Source of the DNA: Schizochytrium sp. TIO01
Lineage: Eukaryota > Sar > Bigyra > Thraustochytrida > Thraustochytriidae
DNA length: 64,000 nt
Direction of reading: 5' to 3'
Assembly: GCA_004764695.1 (NCBI GenBank)
Contig: SMSO01000031.1
Span: 6,133,261-6,197,260, forward strand
Below, piece after piece: positions 14,360-25,248 of the stretch (positions are counted from its first letter, which is position 1; the number at the start of each line of letters is the position of its first letter). Under the pieces are notes generated by a model. The model was given only the letters and a program-made list of their open reading frames with translations, was not told the DNA's origin and did not search any database. The position numbers and the translations under genes were made by a program.

Positions 14360-14550
14360 ATCTGCATCAATGCTCGGCTCTCATTGATTTGATTTCCTTC
14401 AATTAACAAAACAAGTGCAGCTGCTGTTGCTTCGAGGTGGATGGAAACTTCCATTTTTATTTTTATTTTTTGCAGATGCTTTTTCTTGGGGATCGTAGAA
14501 CTAATCGCACAGAAAATCAAAACTAAAAGGAGACGAGGAAGAAGCCGCAT
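14360..14550 (-). CDS. Probable first or internal exon with hydrophobic N-terminus
   Basis: A minus-strand frame starts with ATG at 14550 and encodes MRLLPRLLLVLIFCAISS, which looks like a signal peptide or membrane anchor. A lysine-rich segment and an alanine/leucine helix follow. The frame runs into CAGAT|GTAGGTAAGTC, a strong donor-like sequence whose in-frame TAG would end translation if unspliced. The exon therefore plausibly stops at 14360, or at 14356 if GTAAGT is used. A possible acceptor (AGCAG followed by GTAAC) lies just upstream, so the ATG may be internal. The family is unknown. The donor-like sequence is one copy of the GGTAGGTA motif common in this part of the window. Confidence 0.33.
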
Positions 14551-16643
14551 CAGCCACGGGAAGAAGTTACCTGCTGGTACCGAATAGTATAGATTGTAGA
14601 AATAGGACGAGAAGACCCTTTATGACAGATTCTGTCGTAGATTATAGCTGCTGACCCTTTTGTTCAGGCAAAATCATCCTTGCCAACATTATAAAACTGA
14701 CGCGTCATTTATAAATGTCAAATGTCAAGTTGTTATCCTCTTGTAGTAGGTAGCATGAGAATATCTGAGTAATCAAGCTTGAAATGGAACGATATGCACT
14801 ACCAGTAGTATAATTTCGTTTCCTTTTTGTCTAATATGATTGTGTACGGCCGCAATGACAGGGTTCTTGTTTGCACATGTAGGTATTAATTAATCCAACA
14901 TTCTCGCTTAAAATTGGGAATTTCATGAGGAAAAAAAGTCAGTCGATACTGGAAAAGCCTCTTTCCTATGGGATTCCCCAAGAACTTCCACACGAGCTCC
15001 TTCATCTGCGTGTAGCTCTGGATTTCACTGGTTGAATGCATCACACAAATAAATAGCCTTTGATGTAGTTAGCATCTCACAAGCTGGTTTACAATTCAAG
15101 AAATGTGGAGATAACGCCCAGATTGAGACCGAAGTAAAATCTCTTGAGAACGGAGACACCGATTCAACGATTTTCTTCACAATATATCTATGTCTATTTC
15201 GCAAGTGTCATTGAACATGCTAAACTGTCAGAAGACTGTATGTTCTATCATATGATGCTCTTCGAAGGTTAAGGGGATGTTGATATTTTATCAACGGTAT
15301 TATGATGTATCAGGGAGTGTATGTGTGAATACTTCTGTTTCTTACGCACTTTAAACTCAAAAATACAAACCACCTCTCACTTGTATCGCAAGCATTCATC
15401 CATATTTAGATTGAAAAAGTTTCTTTCTCTTCTAGTACATCTCATGTTTCCAATGCAATGAGCTTCTAACAGTGAGCAAAGGTAATTCCCGTGAAGCTTT
15501 CAATTCTCCTCTACCTACCTTTCACATTGACCAGCATATGTCTGCTTCTCAGCACAACATAAAGACATGGTGGGGTGTTACCTACCTAGATGGCCAGCTA
15601 CATGGCCAGCAAGCAAGTGCTTTCCGATATTCAATGCAGTTCACCACTGCCACCAAGGCTAGCTCATGATGATACGGGCCCTCCTTACGAAACCTCAATT
15701 TTTCTGCAACTGCTCCAACTTGCAGCTGCACCTTGCATCGGCGGGTCCAGCGCTGAGCGAAACTCGTAAGAGAATCGAGGACCTGGAGTTATCATCCTGC
15801 AAGCTATTCTACTCCTGGCTCCATCGACCTTCCTGGTCGCAAGTTTTCGTAAGGAGCCGCACGCCAATTACCAGGCAGCCTTTCGAAAATACTAATTCTA
15901 TACTCATACTAATTATTATTATAAGAAAATCAAGATTACTCTCTATCTCTTTGCATCTAAGTCTCCATTCCACATAAGTTTATTGTGTAAGTATGAAGAT
16001 TTGGAAGTAACGTGAAGATGGGAACCAAAAGTATTTTCCTTTTAAAAATATACTTATATGATAAAGACAAATTTGAGAGGACTTTTGTTTTTCAAAGCAA
16101 ATCTTTCTACCTTCGAAAATAAATAACTAAATAAGACTGAAAAGGAGAACTTACATAAGTCCAGGTTTCGAAGCAGAGTGGTTTACAGTTTTATAGCTGT
16201 CAGTACCTGCAAGAGCTGCCCGTCTGTCATCCGTCAGATGGAAAGCGAAGGTGTAGAGCTATCTCCATATCTTTGTATAGGCTATGTCTCAAAAACATTG
16301 AACATTCACAGTACACATCGGCAGCAAATATATACCGCAATCAAGCCCTTGTAGATATAACACATTCTCGAGACGGGAGCGGCCACGACAGTCTTTTTCT
16401 ATTAGAAATCAACAAATTTCTTTTTCTATTCTTCGATTTAACTTTAGCCTGTAAACACCAGCCGTTCCGTTTTGTTCTGTTTGAAATATTGGCATCGTGA
16501 CAAGCGGCATATAATCTTATTTATAATTAAACAAAAGGTGGGGTAGATAATAGTAGTTGGTAGAAGTAATAAAAATAAAACCTGCCGCAGAAATAGGTTA
16601 CTAAATTTTTATGATATTAATACACATACATATTTACACATAC
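14551..16643. other. Stretch without a supported gene
   Basis: Weak segments only. On the minus strand between about 15690 and 15890 two short frames look protein-like. The phrase FERLPGN there resembles FKGLPGS encoded on the minus strand near 13310, which may be an old duplication. No complete gene or RNA gene is visible. Confidence 0.4.
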
Positions 16644-16919
16644 TTAACTTCAGTTCGAACTGGCGAATAAAGAACGTCACAAAGAGTATCAACAGCCAGT
16701 AGCAACTAAGGATGATGAAAGCAATCAACACGTCATCTCCTGTCACGAAAGCAAGAAGAAAGGAAGGAATGAAGGTAGCCAATCTTGGGTTCGTCGTCGC
16801 ATCTTGCAACGTTGAAACAGCAGCACAACATTCAACTGGCTCAGCGGAAAGAGGAACTGGTACCTCAGTCAGGTTCAAGCGGGGTTTATCCGTTTTGAAG
16901 TACGCCAATTGTGCTCCAG
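16644..16919 (-). CDS. Probable internal exon with a transmembrane helix
   Basis: This minus-strand segment is preceded by CTAGACAG|CT (acceptor-like) and followed by AA|GTATGTG (donor-like). It encodes about 92 residues. A polar N-terminal part (TDKPRLNLTEVPVPLSAEPV) is followed by FIPSFLLAF, an acidic GDD turn and a strongly hydrophobic run (VLIAFIILSCYWLLILFVTF) ending in a charged segment (FIRQFELKL). The pattern is that of a membrane protein with one or two helices. There is no ATG in a suitable place, so it is unlikely to be a complete gene. The family is not recognised. It could belong to the same split gene as the candidate exon at 14360-14550, but nothing in the sequence proves that. 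Confidence 0.38.
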
Positions 16920-17770
16920 CTGTCTAGATTTACATGGGTTTACATGGCCAAGCGATAAAAAGCAGAAACAAAACATCCAGTTGCCTTACAAGTGCGCAAG
17001 TACCCAGGTACATACATTCATACATTCATACATTTATACACTCATCATGCCGACGATCGTTCTGTGTTTGTTTATACAGCCTGAGCTGTGCCGCTCCTCT
17101 TCGGAGGAATCCCGGCAGGCGGCCGCTGACTAAACGACTGATTGCGACCGCAGGCATCTTCCCCAACATAGCGCCGCTCCAAATTGGCGCAAGCAATCAA
17201 GCTCAAGGCACAACGCCGCTTCGGAAGCAGGCAGATAAACCGATTCGTTCGCTCGCGAGAACCAGAAGCTGAGGACCCAAGAACGAACTTGAATCGGGAA
17301 ACCCATAAGCATGCACAGACCGTGAGTCGTGGTGCTCTGTGCAGATTTGCAGTGCTCAAGTACTTCGGAGAGCAGTTGACTAAATACCAAAGGACCCATA
17401 CCGAGCGAGAGCTTTTTGACAACTCGAGCCCATAGAAGGTGACTTGCGTTGCGTTCAACTTGAAGAGGAGGGAGACCGCTTTCACTTGAGCAACCTAGGT
17501 CGAGTCCGCCTGACCTTGATTTCTGCGGTCGAGGGTCCATGCACGTTTATTTTGGCTTTCCATAAAATGTTCTGGTTGAAAGCTACAGTGTGTGAGAGTG
17601 TGTGAGTGATGAGAAATCCATCGACTGATTCTTCGTCGAACTTCGAAATCTCTTTCACTTTGTTTTAGTTCACTTATTATTTTTCAATTACAGGTTATCT
17701 ATTTATAGATGAATTCTTAATTAAAATTAAAACAAAATGTATACGTATGCCTATACCAACACATACCATA

Positions 17771-17802
17771 TTCTTTCTTTCTTTCTTTCTTTCTTTCTTT
17801 CC
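17771..17802. repeat. (TTTC)n microsatellite
   Basis: Eight near-perfect TTTC units, followed directly by a TACCTACC-type motif. Confidence 0.85.
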
Positions 17803-18314
17803 TTATCTACCTACCTGCCTCCTACCTATTGAGCGGCTCATCATCCGTCGTCCTCATCATCATCGCAGTGAATGGAAGACAAACGCAAGCTGGAGTTCAT
17901 CGTGAGCATCATATATATATCAACTCTTGAATCGTTTGAACTGTTGATTTGTTGCTCTGTGTAGTCACATGTTCGTCACGATCGAAAGAACCTCTCTTCT
18001 TCAGCCTGGTCTGTTGTAGGCGACTTCGCTTCTGTATCATGATTTACCTACAAGTTTATGTATCTATTTGACTATTTGACTATTTGATTACCCCTTCGTG
18101 TGTTGTTCCTCAAGTAATCTGCGGCGAATATATTCGTCGTCAATATATCGTCGACTCATCGAGTAGTAGTCCTCAGATCTACAAATAGAGAAGACGTTCA
18201 GTCGCCCTTTTTCAATAAAAGGCAAAGAAACCAACGTTTGCAGGTAGTACTAGTTTTATAAATGATTATTTAATTCCACTCATTTGCTCCTCTTCTCACA
18301 AACCGAAGTTCCAC

Positions 18315-18315
<1 letters not shown>

Positions 18316-18387
<72 letters not shown>

Positions 18388-18403
18388 TAATCAATCAATC
18401 AAT
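18316..18403. repeat. (CAAT)n microsatellite
   Basis: About 22 units of CAAT with one base change (TTAA near 18387). A short (CTCG)n run follows at about 18409-18431 and a (CGTT)n run at 18482-18500. Confidence 0.95.
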
Positions 18404-19411
18404 CGATCACTCGCTCGCTCGCTCGCTCGCTCACTCGTTCATGATGTTGATTCACTCGCTCATTCTGGTTGATTGTCTCGCCGTTCGTTCGTTCGTTCGT
18501 CTACTTCACATGGACTCTGTTGAAGACTCAGTCGCCTCATTGTCGCCCTTTAGGTTCTCTCTTCTAATTGCTCTTCTTTCGCCTTTCCTTTCCTGACTTT
18601 CTGTTGTTTCGTTTCCAATTAATTTCGATGTTCGAAATGAGTTGCATAAAAACAAAAACTATTTATTATCAATTAATTATTCATTGAATACTTGCACAGT
18701 ACGCATATGATAAAAGATGCTGTTTTTCTAGTTCCTGTTTCGTTTCCTTTATTTCATTAAAAACTAACAATATTAAAATAAACATAACATTATCGATCTG
18801 AAAGAACAAAGCAAAAACAGTTTTATACTTAGTAATCAAATAAAAGGTTTCAAAACTGTTGTTTTTTCTTTGAAAACAGTATAATTTTCAGGCGTCTCTT
18901 CCTACCAGCACCCCTCCTAGGAAGATACTTAGCGTAAACTTAGCAGTGGAGCCATCTTGTGCAAGAACGTCACAGTTTGTAAATCTAAATCTTCAATCAA
19001 CTCGGTCCTTCCGTGGCCAAGCCAACTCGCCATTGCCCGCGTAGCTAGCCCACGTGTTGCGTGGATTGTGCCTGCATCGCACCGCCAAGGCCTTCAGAGG
19101 CACCGAAGTCTCCTGTCAGCCGAAAGCGAAAGGTCTGTCGCAGGTTCGAGGGCCTGAGAAGAGGAGGACTGGATCACTGCTGTTTTACCTTTGCATTTTC
19201 AGACAGGCAAACCTGGAACTCGTTGAGCGCATCGAGGAGTAAACCCGGAGGTCTGAAGGGAGTAGCTAGCTAGCACGCCTGTCACCCACTCGAGGTTGAA
19301 TAGCATATTCATTCACTTGTGCCACTCAAGGCGCTTGCCAGGGAGAGACCGCTTGCCTGAAAGCTTGTCGCTCGAGTAGGTCAGGGTTCCTCAGCGGGAG
19401 AATTGTTGTTT

Positions 19412-19447
19412 GATTCATTCATTCACTCATTCATTCATTCACTCATT
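19412..19447. repeat. (CATT)n microsatellite
   Basis: About nine CATT units with CACT variants. Confidence 0.8.
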
Positions 19448-20091
19448 CTTTCTTCTTTCAATAGTATTACCTTTTACCTTCTCTTTCTTTCTTTTTTGTC
19501 GACGATCCACTCAATAGAAACGAGAACGACAGTCACTCGCAAGAAGGGGGTTTATCATCTAGCTGGGGGACTGCGCAAATTAATAGTCTTGGTTCGCTAG
19601 TTTGTGCTTTTCGTAGACTGGTTAACACCCATACAAGCAAGTGAAGGCGGGTGGCTCACTCTTTCGGGCAATATTATTAACGTGGGAAAGAATAGGAAAA
19701 TTTACTGCTCGATCTAAAATCTTGGTTTTTCAGAACGCAAAGCAGCACGAGATCAGCCTCCACTTCTGAATTTTAACTCTTATCTGTAAGATCAATAGAA
19801 GTTAAAAGACGATCAACAACGTATTTGTGGCAGCCGACTAGATCACAGATAACATCTGCAACAACAATATTCAACAAGCAACAACACTACTGTCAAGAGA
19901 ACGGCATTACGATCAGCTTGTGCTCTTCAGGTACCAAAGATTCAATTCTCTCTCTCTAACTTTCTTTCTTGAGTCTTTCATTGAAGACAAAGTTTGTATA
20001 TACACTCTATATACACTCTATATACACAAATATCGCAGGTGCTGTCGTCAAGGCGCGCTTGCAAACCCCATACAGCTGGTCTGCGCAAGAC

Positions 20092-22237
20092 ATGGACAAC
20101 GACAATATACGCCAAAAGAGGCAAGCGAAACTGACAACTGGAGCACCACCAGCTCATAGCTCTGGCCTTGAGGTTATACAACAACCCTTCTGTCACGTGT
20201 ACAAGGACGAAAAGGAGGGCAGTGTTCAAGTTGTGATTTTGCGATTTCCTAAGGTTACATTACAAAATGTCAAGATTGAAGTTGCCGTGCGCCGCAGCTT
20301 CGACGATGAGGAAGAACAATGTTTTGCAGCACAACTTGACTCAATGGATGACGTGCTGTGGTCGCAAACCATATCCTCAGACAACAAACCATCGTCTGTG
20401 ATGAGGTTTCTACGTCTTACCATCACACGCCATGCAGCTCAGAACCGACTTTTTCTGCTCCAACTTAAAAGCGATCGCAAACAGAAAATTGGTGACAACA
20501 AGCAGCTCTATTTGCGTATACGACTTTGGAAAAATGACGTCGAGCTGGGCCAGGTCTCTACGAACGATTGGGTCATGATGAGCAAAAAGAAGGGCACCAA
20601 AAAGAAGGACCGGACGGGGCGAGCCCCCGCGTACTATCTCTATTTGTCCTCCATTGCAACGCGATTTCGCCAGGGATCTCCAATTGAAAGGATTTCTCCC
20701 CAAATCACGTATGAAATTGAGCGCACCGTCGGTATCTACAGTGCGAAAACACGGGAAACATTGGCTGACGACTCCACTGTACCGATCGCGAGCTCTGCTA
20801 CTTCTGCTTCTGACACAATCAAGAATTCCGAAACTAGCAATGAATCAACTATCAAAGAGGAGCCCGAGGAAATGAGGAGCGAGGCAGGGGGGCCTGTACA
20901 TAAAACATGTAGTGACACGAAAGCCCTATCTGTACCAACCTCTTCAAATGCTGCAGAAGAAGACACGAGCCGGTTTGGCTCTAGCTCAAGTTCTAGCTCA
21001 AGCAGTAGCTCCTCTAGCTCAAGTTCCAGTATGAGCAGTACAGTAAGTGGAACAAAACGTCCGCTGGGTGCGGAGGTTTTGAACGATTCCACCCCAAATG
21101 AAACCGAAGCAATGAAGCGACTTCCGCCGCTGTCGAGGCGATTCTTTTACTATATATCAACGTAAAGCTTCATTTCGTGCAGAGTGGAATGACGAGACTC
21201 GCCCTCGGGCCAATTCTGAAGAGGCAAGTCACCATCACCACGAAAATATATCTGCACATGAAGCAGATGAAGTGCTGAATCTGGGTATTGAAGATGTGCA
21301 CACAGCTGATCTTGAATTTGACCTCCCCACAGAAAATAATCAACAAATGAACGAAGGAACTCAACGCCCCCGACATGGACATGGACATGGACAATCGCAG
21401 CAAAGCCACGTGTTTGCGGCCCTAGAGGCACGAAGCGATACTCAACCTCAGGTGCAGCAGCCAAGTCTGTACACCTCAAGTTTGTATCATCATCGTCACG
21501 CCCCTCCGCCGCCGCCGCCGCCGCTGTTGCCGGTACCGAATGCTTCGCTTCTGGAGCAACGGCGCCATAAGCAACAAAATCTTCGTCACCAACAACTGCA
21601 GCAACCACTTCAGGGAGTCACATATCCCGCTGGTATCCCGCCGTTTGGCTCGGCCAATCTGCGCTTACAGTCCATGTCCTTTGATGGAGAAGATGATATG
21701 GTAAGCACATTCCCAGACCTCCTAGAGCCTTCGTCTTGCTCTCCTAGCAATCAAGACGAAAGCAAGGACCTGGCCGAGACCCCTGGCGCTGTACGCAGCA
21801 ACTTCTATACGAAAAATACTGACCTCCCCCCTCTACCGACCTTGTTTCACACATGTGACGAACTTGGTATAAATGATTGGCAAAATTTTCATCAACAGCA
21901 GGATTCGCATCATATCCACCAGCATCAACAACCTTATGGAGAGCCCTATTTACCTTCACACCAGCAAGTCCAACATCGTCAACACCGACAACCTCCTGCA
22001 CGGCATCTTCCGCAACAAGTGATCCAAAACCAATCTCAAACTAATCACAGCCACTTCCAACTTCAACATGAGCACCAACACCAGGAACACTTGCACCAGA
22101 ACCAGCATCATCTGCACCAGCAACAAACACCACAGCATCACCAGATTCAACAACAGCACGAGCATCACTTTGCTCAAACAGGTACGGATACTGGCGACCA
22201 GACCCTTTTCGAGTTTCTTCATGACCTGAATTTGTAA
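20092..22237 (+). CDS. Putative transcription factor, broken by a +1 shift
   Basis: Two overlapping plus frames form one gene of about 714 codons. The first runs from ATG 20092 to a TAA at 21163-21165; the second is open from before 21140 to 22237. Dropping one T from the TTTT run at about 21144-21147 joins them as SRRFF-TIYQRKASFRAEW without any other change, so a one-base insertion is the simplest explanation. An intron is possible, but no donor/acceptor pair that keeps frame is convincing. The N-terminal third is rich in alternating beta-strand-like segments (VQVVILRFPKV, MRFLRLTITRH, LYLRIRLW) and a KKKGTKKK basic patch, which recalls immunoglobulin-fold DNA-binding domains; I cannot name the family. 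A run of about 20 serines follows, then His/Gln-rich tracts, a proline run and an acidic-hydrophobic C-terminus (TLFEFLHDLNL) like an activation domain. An upstream exon may exist, because the sequence before the ATG contains TATCGCAG. Confidence 0.6.
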
Positions 22238-22750
22238 ATTATGTATTTGCTCCAAGATGCCATGCTTCAAAATTAAAAATCAAGCACTTGGCACGGCAGT
22301 TAACTTTTTAGATATAGTACCAAGTTCATTCTGACAAATCCAAACCTATATGACCCACAACATGCTATAGCTAGCCTGATTAATTTTTACTTGCGTTTAC
22401 ATTTATCTACTCATCCCAACACCTATAATTTCAGACATAAGTTTGGCAAACTAACCGTTTATTTATGTGGCGATGAAATGTTGCTGCAATGGTCATGTTA
22501 TATCCTATCGTTCAATAAAGCTTCTCATTTACATAAACTTACTCTTTCCTCTGATTATATCAGCAACAACCCCTAAGAATATAAAATAGGAAGATACTTC
22601 AATATTTTTTCCAAGAAATATAACATTCAAAGAAAACATTGTACTCCAGCTACAAAAGAACCTCTTGTCAGGAGTGTTCTGATTTCACAACGAAGTCTCC
22701 CTCAAGGTCAAACTCGACGAACAACTAATAATAGATGCAAGTCTATCTCT
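22238..22750. other. 3' flank of the putative transcription factor gene
   Basis: AT-rich, with several poly(A)-signal-like AATAAA or ATTAAA strings and no supported coding segment. It separates the plus-strand gene from the minus-strand segments beginning at 22751. Confidence 0.4.
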
Positions 22751-25248
22751 TTAAATAAATTCATTTTGATAAGAAACAAAATACCATAACAACTCCTCGA
22801 AGCAGTCATCCTTAAACAATGAATCAAAGTCTGAGCCCAATTCACGTATGGTTTTCTCAGCATGATTCACTAAACAAAGAGAAAGAATACTAAGTGGTTT
22901 TCTTACGAGGTTCATAAAATAATCAATCACTCCCTTATGCCGGTTAAACCTAATGGTAAAAATATACATGGAGATCGCGATGATAGCTGTGCATAACAAC
23001 CACAACGACGAAATTAATTTTTCATTCTTTGTATAACATACAAAAGCACCAAGATGCGAAGCGATAGAAATCATCCAGAGTAAACAATAACAAGGAGAGG
23101 GAGGAATTAATGTATATATAAAGTACAGAAACTTATGTAACAGTTAATATAAATAAAAATGAAGAGATAATGAACAACCTATATCCTCATTGTTTGAAGA
23201 CATAGATGAAATGTGACAACCAATTAAAGGCATGTCAACATGAGAATCAGTATAAAATCTCCATCGTCTGTAATGAGCAAAACAATCATGAGTTAGTACA
23301 TCCTGCTTGCATATGCTGAGACACATTTTTGCATCAGGTTGAAGAAAAAGGACTCCCGTACACAAAACCACCCCAAAATCCATTGTTCATCCGCCACCTG
23401 GCTGCAGACTGACAAAAACAAATAAAGTGACATCATTTGTAGATGCTCTTTACTACTAAAAGTGCAATGTCTTGGACACGGCTTGATTGACTCAGGGTTT
23501 CCGTTATTCTCATCAAACACTGTCAGCCGAACGAGACCCCAAAAATGGGATACAGACATCATCGTCAGCACAATCACCGCCAAAGACAACTGATAGTAAT
23601 AAAACGCTTTTCTACAAATAAACTCCCACCCTTTGTTCCAGTCATTGCGTGGTATTCTCAGAAGGTTGAATGGATTGAGCAGTCAATTCTTTTCACGGAC
23701 CTAAGCCCTCAATTGACGCGCATGAAATAAAAATTCCTCAGTGAACCCAGTTGACTGTAAGTCTTCAAACCCGATTGACGGGTTATCACCCACCCACCCC
23801 ATAACCAACCATACTATCCTTTCAGGCCAGGCGTCGTCAGCTAATGAATCGTCAGATTGCAAATTCAGACCCTTAGGAAAGCTTGTTGATCTCATTCGCC
23901 TCGCCACATACAAAATTATCTTGAGATCATATATAATACATAACCCTTTCATGTGTGTAAATGGAATGTCAGTATCTGCCCGTGCGGAACTCGACACCTA
24001 AAAAGCTTCGAGACCAAAAGTTCAGATACTCTGCTTCGCGCTCGAGACGCTAGGGGACGCCAGGCTTGTTCAGGGCCTATAGCTAATCCCCAACACTAAT
24101 GTCTCTCCCTGGAACGGGCATACCAAGATTAATACCTGATAGACCAACTTTAGAGAGAATTTCTACACAACATGCCTTTCTATCTTCTGCCCCTCAACAT
24201 AAGATAATATTTTGAATTTATCCCCGCTTTCCCAGTTTGAAACCACCGCGGAATTCACCACAAGGCAACAATCAGAATACGAGGAGAAAATCTTGCTGGA
24301 TTGCAAAGTGGAATCACTCCGTGCGCCGAAGCGCTCATGGCCACGATCGTTTAAATTTCCAGCGTACCACCCTTTTCTTAGAATGTAATGTGTACATGTA
24401 TATGATCTCATTCCACACCTAACCCCCCTACACCATTGTCCAACACATTTGAATGTCGCGGGGGTGCCAACTCTAGAACACAGTTCACTGATAAAAGCAG
24501 CGGCTGCAAATTAATGAGAAAGCTTTCCTGCATACTGATGTTGCATTACTTTTGACCAGTGCGGGACCACCTGACGACGACCCGCCGGAGATACAGAATG
24601 CGTGGCAGAGTCTGCTACAATATCTTCACTCCAACATGTCGAACAATATATTACTCCCTTTCCTCTCACCCTAACTCATCTTCACGACATAACAAGTCTT
24701 GACATCCAATTACTAAAGTGGAGGTCGTTTGTGAAATCCTGAGAGTCACTCTTCTCCAGTTTGAACACTGACCAAGGCAGGGTGACTGCAAACTACTACA
24801 GAAATCCTTTGTTGATCGTTGTTCACAGTCTGGAGATCTATTGCTAGCATCAGATAAAAGTTTGGCTTGGTCTATATCCTCACCACGGAAGCTTAGCCTC
24901 GTATGACTGGGGCGGCAAGACACTCGTCATTTGCAATAGCAGCACTGGACTCAGAATAACACGCAAGACACTTGCAACTAGAGTACTCCGACATGGATGC
25001 ATGGGTGGTAGCTGGCAAGTTGCCTTCACAAGCTAACTCCATGGAACTCGATGTGTACGCTTTCCGCTTCGATTTCCGAGGTCCTCTTTATCTTCTTCGC
25101 TGATGCATGCTTCAATAGCACGCTTGCACTTACGTTTTCTACGCCATCGCAGAGGCGCAGGGACCCATCGCGAGCTCGAGCTCGTTAGGGATCTGCTGGA
25201 TTCTTGCAAATTATGCTTTCGCTTTTCTCTCGCAGTTTTGATGGCCAC
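22751..25248 (-). CDS. Probable split (multi-exon) gene or genes, partly hydrophobic
   Basis: Several consecutive minus-strand segments have protein-like composition and sit in different frames, as exons would. About 25033-25248 is basic (KRKHNLQ, RKRKCKRAIEAC). About 24666-24923 is serine- and cysteine-containing. Others are at about 24163-24260, 23701-23980 (ending GFEDLQSTGFTEEFLFHARQ) and 23300-23589 (a hydrophobic start then NNGNPESIKPCPRHC). About 23190-23267 encodes RWRFYTDSHVDMPLIGCHI. About 22751-23110 has two hydrophobic stretches and ends at a clear stop after YFVSYQNEFI. A TACTAAC followed by TTGCTCATTACAG lies directly before the 23267 segment. Exon limits, the number of genes and the function are not resolved. 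A decayed gene with several frame breaks is the main alternative. Confidence 0.3.
23268..23298 (-). promoter_or_regulatory. Branch-point-like TACTAAC plus 3' splice site
   Basis: Reading the minus strand, TACTAAC (23298-23292) is followed after 11 bases by a T-rich run ending CATTACAG at 23268. This is the classic order of branch point, pyrimidine-rich tract and AG. The downstream segment from 23267 is protein-like. The matching donor is not clear. Confidence 0.45.

Larger units (their letters stand above)
16920..20091. other. Intergenic stretch with microsatellites, no supported gene
   Basis: A locally GC-richer patch at about 17050-17500 has overlapping frames of about 136 codons on the minus strand without motifs. 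Simple repeats follow at 17771-17802, 18316-18440, 18482-18500 and 19412-19447. An AT-rich part (18600-18900) and then the 5' flank of the putative transcription factor gene complete the stretch. Confidence 0.5.

Noticed and set aside
17072-17540. Overlapping minus frames of about 136 codons
   Set aside because: Two frames are open over the same GC-rich patch and neither has motifs; chance openness is likely.
21043-21182. 140-nt intron from CA|GTAAGT to GTGCAG in the transcription factor gene
   Set aside because: Both sites look good, but joining them leads to a frame that meets a stop codon shortly afterwards, so it cannot restore the gene.
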